64,000 nucleotides of DNA from Durusdinium trenchii. Taxonomy: Eukaryota > Sar > Dinophyceae > Suessiales > Symbiodiniaceae. The position numbers and the translations under genes are program-made. This document shows, one piece after another, positions 38,926 to 49,700 of this stretch (position 1 is its first letter; the number at the start of each line of letters is the position of its first letter). Location: contig CAXAMN010021396.1 in NCBI GenBank assembly GCA_963970005.1, positions 62,001 through 126,000 of the forward strand. The letters run 5' to 3'. The notes beneath the pieces are model-generated. The model was not told where the DNA came from. It did not search any database and saw nothing but the letters and a program-made list of their open reading frames with translations.

Positions 38926-40906
38926 GTGCTACGCCAACGCACCCTGGCGATGCTGGTGTTGGACGGGCGCCTTCGCTGAAGACATGGTTCAAGCCTGGGG
39001 CCGCACCCATCCTGCCGTTCGAGATTTTCTGGCAGGCAGTGAACCTCAGTCACTCCCGGATCTCCCCGACATGGCCCACATCTGGCCACATTTTGGACCA
39101 GCCGACCAAGCGGACGCAGCTGACTTCTTGCAATCGATTGGACCTTCTCGGGTAGCACCTACTTTGCTGGGAGATTCTTTCATTGCAGCGAAAGAGGCCA
39201 CACCGAAGAAAGGGAAAAATATCCTCTTCCCGGACGGAACGGGGGAGATTTCCTTGGACACCTTGATCAACAACTGGGCTGACGAAGGACGAGGACAGTT
39301 CCTCTATGGCTCTCCGGGAGGCTTGGTTCTGAACCTTCAGAGATCCACCCTTGTTGACGGCACCTGGACCAAGCACCACCGGGAGTTGGACCTTCCCACT
39401 CGTCTCAACATCCCCTTCTCAGAAGACGGAGAACATGTCCACTATGCCACCTACCAGGTTGTGGGACTCGTGCTCCATCAGGGGGCCTCGCATGAGAACG
39501 GGCACTACCAAGCCATTTTGGCCCTCAACAATGTCTATTGGCTGGCTGATGACAATGCCTATCCAGTGCCCATCGCACATCTCACATCCCAGCAGAGAAC
39601 TGAAATCTCCCAGGTTTGGCTGACCTTAGCTCCCACTGACGAGATGGTCACTGACACTGCCCTCGAGCTAACTGGCCAGGAAGCCAAGAAAGCCCGCATT
39701 TGTCACGAAACACTTCACTTCTCCTTCAGCAACGTCACCTTCTTTGGCAAAAAGGTGCAAGACTGGATATGGGGTCAGGGAGACACCATCATGTTCTTCC
39801 AAGAGACTCACCTCCAGCAGAAGGCTATGGAGACTGCGCAACAATACTTCACCAGCCGAGGCTGGAAGACGCACGGGGTGGCAGCTGAGCCCACGGGCCA
39901 TGGAGGATCCACCGGGGGATTCCTCACCATCCATGCCACCAGACACCTCATTCACCACGTCCACACATACACTCAGCAAGGAAACGGCTGGACGGCTCTT
40001 GCCCTTCAACGAGATGGCTGTGAGATCCATCTCATTCAGCTCTATCTCAAAACGGGGGAATCGCTTCAATCCCCACTCAATGCCGACATTTTGGGTCAAC
40101 TCCTTCAGTTCTTGGACCACCTTCAGGCCCCCTTCATCATTGGCGGAGATTGGCAAACAGCTCCGGAAGACCTGGCCGCCACGCACATCCCCAGCAAGTT
40201 CCGCGCTCAGATCCTGGCCACACAAGGGCCCACAACCCTTCAGGGCAGCCATCTGGACTTTGTCCTCGCCTCTACCTCCATTGCCGGGGCACTTCGCTTG
40301 GAGGCGAACTGGGAGGTTCCCTGGAAACCGCACTGTGCTCTTGCGCTTCAGTTTGATTGTGGACACGCAGCCAAACCGGTGCTACAACTGCAGCGCTTTC
40401 CTCCCATCTCCCGGAACTACAACCCTCAGCAGCTCTGGACCAGTTTTGCTGAAGATGATGGCCCTTTCAAGATTCTTGGCCAAACCATCACGGGACTCGG
40501 CTCTGACCTTGCGCGCTGGGCCACTCAGACTGAGAAGTACCTTACTCAGAACCGTCAGCGACCTGTCACAGGACGAGGCTCTCACATCAAGCTCTACACT
40601 GCCCCTTTGGCGAGCTCGTCCAAACCGAGAGTGTGGAAGAAAGGCAGTGCCGCCTTTTGGGAGAAGATGGGCATCAGATTAAATCTGGCCTCCCATGGGC
40701 GCTACCCAGGCCTCTTGCAGGACCTCAAGGACATGATCAGGCGGATTCCACAACATGCCTCCACCGAGCTTGATCAACCACACCTGGAAGAACAACTTCT
40801 CCAGTGGATCTTCGGGGGCACCTCTCTCCCTGGGAGTCTCCATTCAAATCATCCAACACGAGCAGGACCTTGCACAACAGCAGATGCTGAGTGCCACCAA
40901 TCATGA
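38891..40906 (+). CDS. LINE ORF2: USP-like cysteine protease and AP-type endonuclease
   Basis: 671-codon frame. USP (C19) signatures in order: NLCYANAPWRC with the nucleophile C13 (38927); QADAADFL, the QQDAHEFL box (39107); YQVVGLVLHQG; GHYQAIL with H205 (39503); VYWLADDN supplying the acidic residue (D220/D221). USPs cleave ubiquitin from proteins. Next, an AP endonuclease fold: FSNVTFFG, FFQETHLQ (E305, 39803), GSTGGFLTI, LYLK, GGDWQ (D420, 40148), LDFVLAS, and KPHCALALQ in the final histidine position; the usual GDFN asparagine is Gln. The endonuclease would nick target DNA for priming. The Cys box is split by a -1 frame change at about 38925 (LENPG upstream in the other frame). After about 40825 homology moves to the next frame. 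Confidence 0.85.
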   Translation: MLDHHPGESRNLCYANAPWRCWCWTGAFAEDMVQAWGRTHPAVRDFLAGSEPQSLPDLPDMAHIWPHFGPADQADAADFLQSIGPSRVAPTLLGDSFIAAKEATPKKGKNILFPDGTGEISLDTLINNWADEGRGQFLYGSPGGLVLNLQRSTLVDGTWTKHHRELDLPTRLNIPFSEDGEHVHYATYQVVGLVLHQGASHENGHYQAILALNNVYWLADDNAYPVPIAHLTSQQRTEISQVWLTLAPTDEMVTDTALELTGQEAKKARICHETLHFSFSNVTFFGKKVQDWIWGQGDTIMFFQETHLQQKAMETAQQYFTSRGWKTHGVAAEPTGHGGSTGGFLTIHATRHLIHHVHTYTQQGNGWTALALQRDGCEIHLIQLYLKTGESLQSPLNADILGQLLQFLDHLQAPFIIGGDWQTAPEDLAATHIPSKFRAQILATQGPTTLQGSHLDFVLASTSIAGALRLEANWEVPWKPHCALALQFDCGHAAKPVLQLQRFPPISRNYNPQQLWTSFAEDDGPFKILGQTITGLGSDLARWATQTEKYLTQNRQRPVTGRGSHIKLYTAPLASSSKPRVWKKGSAAFWEKMGIRLNLASHGRYPGLLQDLKDMIRRIPQHASTELDQPHLEEQLLQWIFGGTSLPGSLHSNHPTRAGPCTTADAECHQS

Positions 40907-42340
40907 ATTCCGTGAATGGCTTGAGAAGGCACATGACAAGGGTCTCCGTGGTTTGTTTCGCAGCCTACGTCAGAAAGATCATGCATGGCAGAGGCCCTTC
41001 CAAAATCTCCCTTCCACCCTTCGCACTGAAGCCAGAGAACAACAATGGGGAGCCATTTGGAAGCCACTTGACGGACCACTACAAGTCAGAGGACTCATGG
41101 ATTTGCGGCGTGAAGCCCAAGCACAGGCCCTACAGCAGAAAGGGGTTGACTCCAGCCTCTTGCAGAAGATCATGAGGAAGCTTCCCAACAAAGCAGCAGG
41201 TCCTGATGGCATCTCCTACGACTTCCTTCGCCACCTTCCCTACCCGGCGGTGGAACGACTGGCCAAGCTCCTCACGGAGATGGAACAGGAGGCAGAGCTA
41301 CCTCTACAACTGCGACACACCAACATCGTGACGATCCCAAAGAATGAGCGCATTGAGAGGCCCATCGCCCTGACCTCATGCGTTTATCGGCTGTGGAACT
41401 CCTACCGCAAGCACGACTTGCAGAAGTGGCAATTGGGTCTGGACAAGGACATGCCATGGGACCATGCCAGACCGCATAAAGACTGCCTCTCCATCGCCAT
41501 TGGCCGCATGCTCAAGGCTGAGATTGGCAAGCACCACGGCATTCACACGGTCACCTGCTTGGCTGATCTCACTTGCTTCTACGACACTGTTCAGCTGGAC
41601 CATCTCATTGAGCCTGCCAGAGTCCTTCAATACCCACCATTGCATCTCAAACTGGCATTGGACCTCTACACAGGACCTAGGCTCATCCAAGCAGAGGGCA
41701 TCGCCGGGCACCCCAAGTACTATCAGAATGGCATCCTGCAGGGCTGCCCTCAGGCTCCTGCCATTGCCAAGCTGGTTCTCTACCAGCCTCTGCGGTCCTT
41801 GGTTCAGGAACATCCAGCTGTTCTTCTGCAAACCTGGGTCGACGACGTCTCCTACGACATCAAAGGCACCGATCCTGAGTATGCCGCCCGGGAAGCCGTT
41901 TTAGCCTTTCGCACTCTGCAACGACACTTGCAAGCCGCTGGCCTGCAGCTCAACACCGACAAGACAGGCTTTCTCACCAGCAGCAAGGAAGCAGGCAAAG
42001 CCCTTGATGCCCTTCTCCAGGCTGATGATCCTCAACATCACAATGTCCTTCGAGATTTGGGCATCGATGCAACGAACTCCAAGCGAAGACGCATCACACA
42101 AATCAAGAAACGCTTCCTCAAAGGCAAAGGCCGAGCTGGCATCATGGTGCGCCTCAAGTTGCGCACCTCCATCAAATATCGTCTACATCGAGGGGCCATC
42201 CATCCTGTGATGAGCTGGGGAGCGCAAGCGAACGGGATGGCGCCGCAAAGACGACAGCAACTACGAGTGATGGCCGCCAGAGGCCTAGGTTTGCAGCGCA
42301 CTGGCTCGGTGGATGTGGTGTTTGACATGCATCCTGACAA
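40825..42340 (+). CDS. LINE ORF2: reverse transcriptase
   Basis: Open frame 40755-42494, with credible homology between about 40825 and 42340. Motifs: LPNKAAGPDGISYDFL, NIVTIPKNERIERPIALTSC, TCLADLTCFYDTV (catalytic Asp), NGILQGCPQAP, TWVDDVSYD as the F/YxDD box with Trp-Val (about 41835), LNTDKTGFL. Synthesises cDNA on the nicked target. The tail continues as a -1 frame at about 42340 (HPDKA then DPGDSIIFQHIHTVWRVL). Confidence 0.9.
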
Positions 42341-43090
42341 AGCGATCCTGGTGACTCCATCATCTTTCAGCACATCCACACGGTGTGGCGAGTTCTGCAC
42401 TCCTTTGATGCCGGAGCCCAACACCTTTTCTGGGTCAGTTGGAAAGGGGCTCTGGAGCAACTTCAGAAAGCCAAATACCGGTGGCAGGTCGTAATGCAAG
42501 CCCTCCAGGCCTACCTTTTGGACTACGACTTTGACATCTCCAATGGCAAGCAGTGGACGAGGAAAGGATATGGGGGCATTCCGGACTGCCACATCAGCCT
42601 GGAAGCCCTTTGGCCGGAGATACAGCACAAGCTCCTCGAAGAATTTCAGTGGCAACGCCTCCTTCGCCTGACAAGGCACACTGGCTGCCACGACCTCGAA
42701 AGGAAGCTGGATTGGACGGTCAGCAAAACATTGCAGAAGATCACTTCTGACAAGATAGCCACTGGCATCAGAGCATTTCATCAAGGCACCTTGCAGGGAC
42801 ATCATGGTCAGTGCCCCCTATGTGGAGTGGAACTCACTTTCATACACCTGCTTTGGGAATGCAGTTTCTGGGAAGGACGTGTCCAGCCGTTACCGGAGCA
42901 ATGGAAGGAGCGCATTCAGGCCAATTCAGAGCCTGAACTGTGGAATAGAGGAATGGTTCAGTCCATCTTCTACATCCCTGACGGCGGCATGGCCACCTTC
43001 ACAGGAGAAGGACTTTGGGCTGGCTTGGAGGCCTGCAATCTCCCTCCAGGTCATGCTGTTTCTTTAGCAGTGCACCCACGTCCAAAGACC
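42340..43090 (+). CDS. LINE ORF2: post-RT region with zinc knuckle
   Basis: Frame with VWRVLHSFDAGAQHLFWVSW, EFQWQRLLRLTRHTG and a zf-RVT knuckle CPLCGVELTFIHLLWEC (C-x2-C-x7-H-x4-C, about 42812). It then enters GMATFTGEGLWAG, where an RNase H-like region would begin. Homology continues in another frame from about 43090. Confidence 0.8.
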
Positions 43091-44109
43091 CTCGACATCG
43101 CAGGTTCGTCTTCGCCATCTGCATTCACAACGTCTTCACCAAGGAGCGTGTAGCCTCCCTCACGGGCATATGCCCTGGTCAGGCTACCAGGCTTCGTGCC
43201 TTGTTCTATGGGCTGAAACACCTCTCCCTGCACATCCATGACAAGGTCCACGTGGTTGTCTTCCAGCACAGCATTTGGAAGCACTGGGCCTTCATGGCAG
43301 CACATGAGCGCTTTCCGGACATCAGCCAAGGATTGGAACATGAAGACTTTGATCAAGTTCGACTGCTCCTCTTTGACCGCAAGGAGATGGATTCCAATCC
43401 CAATCGACGGGTATTCCAGAAAGACACCCAGTCCAAGGCGGATCAAGCTGCCCTTTTGGCCCGTCCTGACGAAATTCTGGATTTGCAACGCCGCATTGAC
43501 GAGGACACCCGGGATGTCTTGAGTGTGGCCGGAACACGGATGGACACCCTCCTTCGGAACAAGGAGCACTTCTTGCATCACAAATCCTCCTCTGAGACAC
43601 CGGCCAAAGTCCCAATGGTGCAGCAGAAACGTGCACTACTCAGCAGCTTTCTCCAAGAGCCAAGTGCCACGGGTCACCAGTGGACCACTTTCAGGTCTGG
43701 AGTCCAATGCACCCTGTGTCGTCAACGCTACCACACCAAATCCCTCCTCAAAGAGCTCAGAGAAGGCTTGACTTCACCTTGCACTCATGCAGGGCCCGTC
43801 AAAAAGGGCAAGAAGACCCGCTTCGAGATCATCCATGATCTCATCGAGAGCCAGGGTGAACCAAGGGCAGGAACACATCACCTGCGCCTCGAGAAAGCGT
43901 ACTTACGCTGTACCTTGTGTCGTGGCTACGTGCTTGCCAGAGCTGGAGAGGAATCTTTCAACCGCTTCCTCGGTGAAGTTTGTCACCATGGACCACTAGA
44001 AGCTCACCTCTGGCACGGACATCATTCACATCGAATGACACGGACCGGAGCGCAGATCGAATGCGAGAGATGTCATGAACGAGCCCGGATCCGCAACAAC
44101 GACTCCTAA
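43090..44109 (+). CDS. LINE ORF2 C-terminus: degenerate RNase H-like region and zinc fingers
   Basis: Frame 43015-44109. RFVFAICIHNVFTKERVASL, ATRLRALFYGLKHL and HVVVFQHSIWKHW occupy the strand-helix-strand positions of RNase H, but the catalytic Asp/Glu positions are not acidic, so activity is unlikely. A charged helical part follows, then three cysteine modules: CTLCRQRYH...CTH (residues 232-258), CTLCRGYV...CHH (299-325), CERCHERA (350-353), possibly nucleic-acid or ubiquitin-binding zinc fingers. Ends at TAA 44107-44109, about 100 bp before the poly(A). Confidence 0.7.
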   Translation, partial: PRHRRFVFAICIHNVFTKERVASLTGICPGQATRLRALFYGLKHLSLHIHDKVHVVVFQHSIWKHWAFMAAHERFPDISQGLEHEDFDQVRLLLFDRKEMDSNPNRRVFQKDTQSKADQAALLARPDEILDLQRRIDEDTRDVLSVAGTRMDTLLRNKEHFLHHKSSSETPAKVPMVQQKRALLSSFLQEPSATGHQWTTFRSGVQCTLCRQRYHTKSLLKELREGLTSPCTHAGPVKKGKKTRFEIIHDLIESQGEPRAGTHHLRLEKAYLRCTLCRGYVLARAGEESFNRFLGEVCHHGPLEAHLWHGHHSHRMTRTGAQIECERCHERARIRNNDS

Positions 44110-44205
44110 GCTGAGAAGCCCTTGCAGGACGTCCACCTATGGCGACATCAGGCAGCTGTTGGCATGAGCCCAACTTCGACTTCAGCGGATCGAAAAGAGC
44201 CGGAC

Positions 44206-44217
44206 AAAAAAAAAAAA
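44206..44217 (+). other. Poly(A) tail of the LINE
   Basis: Twelve A directly followed by the second target-site duplication (the last two A are shared with it). Confidence 0.85.
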
Positions 44218-44229
44218 TGTGATATATAT
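44216..44229 (+). repeat. 3' target-site duplication of the LINE
   Basis: aatgtgatatatat; compare 37357-37372. Confidence 0.75.
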
Positions 44230-45613
44230 GTATCTAGATTGAACCCCATACACAGCCGCTGGAAGAGGACATCCTTGCACAAGGTCTCTTTTTTGGAGGG
44301 GTTCAAGTTAAGATGCGAGGACTTGCTTCTGAGCTGCGCTTGATTTCCCTACAGTTTCCTGCTGCAATTTCCGCTTGCAGGAGCTGAAGCACAACATTAG
44401 CAAAGTCTCCGTTGTCTGCAGTGGAAAGGCGCTTGGAGGGTGGCAGCGCACGTAGCCGTGCTTGCCCCGAGTCCTAATCCGTTCTTGGCCTCCCAAAAGT
44501 TCAAAAAGGTCCAGACTTTTCAGGGAGTTCCAACCAACAAAAGGTTCTTTCTTACCACGAAAGGCTTCCGAGAGCTAAAGAAGCTCGCCAAGACTCAGGC
44601 TATTTTGTCATGCATTTTTTGGATCCTGCAGTCGCATGCGGTCTCATGCCGTTGCGAAGGGTGCGGGATTGGTTCAATTGGAGGGTTTCCTGTAGATGTT
44701 CCCTGAAACATCCTTAAACCCATTCTGGGAGCCATTTTTCGCAGGGTCTTCCTTTTCAGGACCACACCCTTTTGGGAAAACGCACAGTGACCGTTGTTCC
44801 GTGTTGGTCTCGTAGCTGTACGTCCTGCGGAGCGATCGTCCGGCGTCTGCAACCTGGCAAACTGTTCATTCGGTTCCAAGGGATTTGTTTGGCTTGCAGG
44901 AAGAACATCCAAGAGGTTTTTCTATTTTTATTCGTTTCTCCGGGGATGGACGAAGCCTTTTTTTTGAGGACGAAGCGAATCCCACTTTCACGGAAAGAGG
45001 ATTTGGGTACGAACTGGTGCAGCCCTCTTTCGTGTCGCGTGCCATGTCTTTACACAGAAATTCCTTTTGGCTTGAATTTCTCTCAGCAACATCCTGTGAC
45101 CAGGATGAGGATAACTCCAGTGGAGATGGCGAGACCCTTAGAACTCTCCGGGATTCTTCGACGGATCTTCAGTCGTTGACGCGGAGGTTGGTGGTCGGAC
45201 GGTAGACGGTATTTCCAAAGAGGTCAAAGCGTTTTGATTGAAGATCGGCCCGAGGGTGTTTTCCCATCCAGCTTCCTGGTGGTGTTGATGCAGCCATTGA
45301 AGTTGAGAGAAGTGAGGCCTGAGGTAGTGTTCAATGGTTTGTGCCACTATGTGCCAGACTGTAAAAACCAAGAATCAGAGTGCTTATATATATAGCACAG
45401 GGAATCAACGCCATGATAGCATAATGAACAGGAACCTCTTTTCGGGGCTATTAGAATTCCCAAACAGGGCCCAAACAGGGGGTTTTGGTATATGAGCTTG
45501 ACTGAACACTCAACTTCTGTTGAGTTTGGACCCCGCCAGTGGTTTCGCCTGCCCAACCACACCGGCTCAGATGGGGCACTCCAGCAGGACGACCGGACCT
45601 GACGATCGGTTAG
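44230..45613. other. No supported gene
   Basis: Only short open stretches and a short TA tract near 45385. Confidence 0.5.
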
Positions 45614-45735
45614 AAGGCTCAACAAGAAGGGCCAGCTAACACATGCGAAGGAGTTCATTCGCTATTTGAACCACATGGAAAACTCCACAACCACTGAGTT
45701 GGTCTTCGGACAACGCATCAAACGGGTTTCAACCG
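45614..45735 (+). CDS. Orphan exon of unknown gene
   Basis: Acceptor GGTTAG|AAG; reads RLNKKGQLTHAKEFIRYLNH, then MENSTTTELVFGQRIKRVST, and ends at a consensus GTGAGT donor. Strongly protein-like, no family recognised. Downstream partners were not found with confidence. Confidence 0.5.
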
Positions 45736-48700
45736 GTGAGTGGTCGGGTTCCATGGGATCGTGCGAAGTCGGTCGCAGCTGCTAGCTGTCGGGGTAGCTG
45801 TTGGGGTATCTGCAGTTGCCAATTAAGAGTAAGGTGAGCAAGCAGCATGGCGAAACATCCTAGAAGAATCTCAAGCTTTTACCAGTGAAGTCAGGCTAAA
45901 CGAATCTAAATGAACTACAATGGGTCGCTCCCTGACGAAAAGGGATTGAACAGAAAGTGTGTGCACCTGCCAACTTGGTGGGCTTGTAGAGGAGGACGTC
46001 TTTCAAAGGTTTGCTTTTCAGGGGTTGATCTTCTTCTTGGGAGTGAAAGGTCAAGGAGTCAAGGAGTCAGCCACTGCTAGTCCACACCTCTTTCAGCGTT
46101 TGGTGATGGGCCCAAGAGCCCCAGGCAGTGTTGCTGTTGCTATGGAGATGTTGATAGGCATCCCACCAAAAAGATCGCCAGATTATACACATCTCCAACG
46201 AGCTGCTGAGCTGAGCTGGCATTCCTTTTGTGGATGTGGACATGCTGACACATGTGCATCACGGGGGCCAACGTGGTAAAGTTCGGAGCTAGCTGACTGT
46301 GACTCTGACTTGAAACTGTCCTTCTAAGCGGCAAGATGGCAGGGCTAGTGGCATTTTCTGGCCAACCGCAGCCATGTTGGGTTCTACACACCCCTGCAGA
46401 CTGCAGACGTGATTTTTTTCAACTCCTGCAGAGACCAGCGACCAACTCCGCAGGAGATCCTTGAGAGTTACGCTGCATCCTCCTCCTCCTCCGTCCTGGT
46501 GCGGAATGCGCGGATCTTCCTGGTTTTCACCAGTGAATAGGGACTCCTACTTGGGTGGAATCATACGCACCAGTAGGAGCCCATGTTTTTTTTCTTCTTG
46601 GTGTGGAATGTGGAGACGGGTCGTGACCCACCATGTGGAGACCCGTTGACTTCCACTTCGTCGTCTCGCTGACTTCCAAAAGAAACGGTTGAAGGGGCGG
46701 TCCACGGGGTAGGTGCGACGGTGCCATGCACAGCCACCCCTCGGTCCAGGGGTGATAAATGAAGATCATCAGATCATCGATTTGTTTGCAGACTGGGCAA
46801 AATGATGACCGACAAGTTCGGGCACCATGGGTCCCTAGTGAGCCCTGCGAACGCTGGCGAAGCTGGACCCATCGGATTTGGGCGCCCACGGTACTTGGTA
46901 CCTCTCCAGGACCCCATCCCATCCAAAAGACATCCCATCACTCTAACTTGGGGCATCAGTACTTTATGCCCTGGAAGAGACCCACATGGAACCTGAAAAG
47001 CACTGAGTTTGTAGAGGAACATCATCTTCCAAATAGATCCATTCCATCAGGTTCCATGGGGGTCTCTTCCCCTGTGTAGGTGAAGGGACATTTTTCAACA
47101 TCTCCTTTTGAGTTCAGAACTCTTCGAACTTCCACGAAAGACTCCTCTCCCAAGGTCTTGTGGCCTGGTTCGCTGGTTGGACAGGGGGGTCCTTGTTCCT
47201 TTTGGGGCGCCATGGGTGTCATCGTCGATTTTGTTCGTTGGTGGAGACGTTGGTCGATGGGTTTCATCGAAGGCGGCGAGTTCGAACCCGAAGATTGTGG
47301 GGCCGCAGCAGGAGCGGGTCTCCCGGGTCTCAAGAGGACGGGCCGGTCGCAGGACGACCCGGTCCGGAGCTGCGCAGTTGATCGGGTGTGGATCGAGTTG
47401 ATCGGATGTGTTGGTCGATTTGGAAGGGAGGGGCCCTCCAGGATTCAGGGCCCTCCAATGGATTTCAATAGCCGAAGCAACATCGAACAACCATTAATAT
47501 TGCTTTACTAATGTTTTGTTTTTCAGAAAAAAAACGGGTCGTTCCCATTTGTTTGATCGACCTGAAGCCGAGGCGGGTGAGTGGCACAGTGGCACGAAGT
47601 GGCACATGGCCGAAGGTGGTTCACCGGTGACCAGCTCTTTAAATACCTTTTATAATTTTTATATAGTACAATGACATGCAGGCCGCCAGGCACCGCGACA
47701 TCAAAGGAAAATGCCCACACGTTGTGAACACCCAATGGGCGGCTTGGTGACCAGCGGTGCGCCCCGCAACTCCTCATTCAGCCCACAATCATGCGAGGGT
47801 TCCAGACACCAGGGGGCCGCAAGCAAAATCAAAAGCCAAAAACCGTGCGAGCTGAGCTGTGCAATCGCCCACTGAGCCCGAGGAAGAAATGCACACTTTC
47901 CTTCCACGGAGCCCGCGCACGGGAGCACGACGGACCGGCAAGGAAAGACCGGGACCCTCACAACTCGGCCGCTGAAAGGTTTGGCTTCACATGCCCAAAA
48001 CAACGGGTCGCCCGGGAACCCGCGCGGGATTCCACGAATCCGAACACAACAGGCGAGGCTCTCCGTCCCGAAGAGGCTCGGTTTCTGGGTACGACTGAGA
48101 GGCGAGGCTTAAAAGTAGCGCTGCCAGCGGAGGCCACTCACCGTCAGATTCCGTGCACTGACATGACAAAGAGCACCGCCTGCTATTGAAAAAAGGGCAA
48201 AGTAGATCCACGCAGCAGATACTCTCAGCCACTTCCCATCGGAAGCCATTTCATTGGCCACTTGCAACCACACTCGTCACCTATATACCCTCTCTGACCC
48301 GAGACAGGAGCTTCTCCAAGGAAAACCGGTCCTTGCCTTCGCGACCCGAAAGCAAGCTCAGCATCTCCGCATCTCCGAAGATGGCAGGCTTTCTTTGTTT
48401 TTGACCACCCCCAAAAACAGTGGACACCGGGACAGAAGCAATGTCTTCCGCGGTGCCAACGAAAAACAGCAATTCCAAACCTTGGACTGTGCTCGGCCAA
48501 TTGCACTGGCTACTGCCCGTTCAGCTGCAGCATCATGTCATAGCTGCCGGAATACGGCACCCCTGAAAACCACCGGAACCAATCCAAGGCCCATGCCGGA
48601 CCGATGCGACGTCGAGCGACGCGTTGTTTCGGTGCCGGTGCCGCCGGCATGGCCGCATGGCCAGCTCCCAGAGCTTCACTGGACTCGGTTCCTTTCCGAC

Positions 48701-49588
48701 TCGTTCTCTTCCCACCCCCTCAGGACGGGCACCGGCCCTCCCCTCCCCCCCAAACTGCGCAGCTTGATCTTAGCTCGCGCATGGATGGCCAGCTTGCCAG
48801 CTCACCCAGCTCGCCGAGCTCGCTGTTTCCTTTTTTCGCAGGATTTCTTCAGCTTGTTAGATCAAGACCTCACGGCCGCCCAGTTCGGGGGCCTCGGAAC
48901 GGTGACCGACCCTGAACGACGGCCCTTGGTCCTCCATAGCGCGGTGTGGAGGTGAACTCCGGTGACCGCAGGAGTGGTGGGATCAAAGAAAGAAAACAAA
49001 ACAAAGAACAACATCAACAGTGGTTTTTCACAAAGGGGTGGTGTTTTAGTCCCTAAGCAAGTGGATTAGGTTGGCACCCCCAACCTTCATTAAGCACCCC
49101 TTTGTGACAACATCAACAGTGGTTTTTCAGAGGTTCGATGGCACACTCCCCAAGGTCGGTGGCTGATATAGACCCCCATCTTGTCAGGACACCAACACTG
49201 AAGCCAAAACAAAAGGGGTGAAGCTGAGATAGTGAGTCTCCACCGACTGGATCAAGCGACCACAGACAGCCTAGACACTACTAGACTCCGATAGACCGAA
49301 TGAACGCCCTGGATAGACCGTAACCCAGGCATGGCACGTGGTGCCTGCTTGGGGATATCTGGTGTTTTCATGTGACGACTGATGACGAGAGAAAGACCGG
49401 CGACCCCGGCTGATCCCCAAAAGAATGAAGGATTTGCTGCACATTCTGAGGTTCTGGGATGTTCTGGGATCTTTTTCTGCTGTTCCATTTTTGGCAGCTG
49501 GGGTGAAGTGGCTGGCCAAGAAGTAGCCGGGAGAGAAGAGTGGAACACTGTGAGAATAGTCCTTTGATGACTTAACCCCTCTTTCCAG
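45736..49588. other. Mostly non-coding region
   Basis: GC-rich open stretches on both strands (47.1-47.5, 47.8-48.2, 48.6-48.95 kb) overlap each other and show no motif, so none is called. The small palindromic element at 49008-49129 is listed separately. Confidence 0.45.
49008..49129. repeat. Small element with 10-bp terminal inverted repeats inside a 23-bp direct repeat
   Basis: The 23-bp sequence acaacatcaacagtggtttt+tca occurs at 49008-49030 and 49107-49129. Between them, 49031-49104 starts caaaggggtg and ends cacccctttg, exact inverted repeats. Left part shared with 33491-33527. Non-autonomous MITE- or introner-like structure. Confidence 0.8.
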
Positions 49589-49700
49589 AAATCGAAGCTG
49601 CACCATCCAAAGACCCACATCACCTTCGAACGTCGATGTTTTGTGCACGTCGGCGGCGGTGTCACGCTCCACATCACGCTCCACGCCCCCATCACCGCTA
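49589..49700 (+). CDS. Possible exon, unknown
   Basis: Acceptor TTTCCAG|AA; reads KSKLHHPKTHITFERRCFVH then VGGGVTLHITLHAP. Beta-rich, no family recognised; end not determined. Confidence 0.33.

Larger units (their letters stand above)
37380..44217 (+). mobile_element. Full-length non-LTR retrotransposon encoding a USP-like protease domain
   Basis: A 6.8-kb element bounded by a target duplication (37357 and 44216) and ending in 12 A (44206-44217). The 5' end starts tggctcaag, the 3' end of the dinoflagellate spliced leader. Order on the plus strand: ORF1 with a cysteine-rich module and coiled coil (37515-38311); ORF2 with an N-terminal region, USP-like domain, AP-type endonuclease, reverse transcriptase, zinc knuckle, degenerate RNase H-like region and C-terminal zinc fingers (about 38315-44109). 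AP endonuclease plus RT is the usual target-primed transposition machinery. The frame changes at about 37836, 38925, 40825, 42340 and 43090, so this copy is probably inactive unless these are assembly indels. Confidence 0.9.

Noticed and set aside
48254-48955. 233-codon plus ORF
   Set aside because: Low-complexity, no motif, and overlapped by other open frames; possibly chance.
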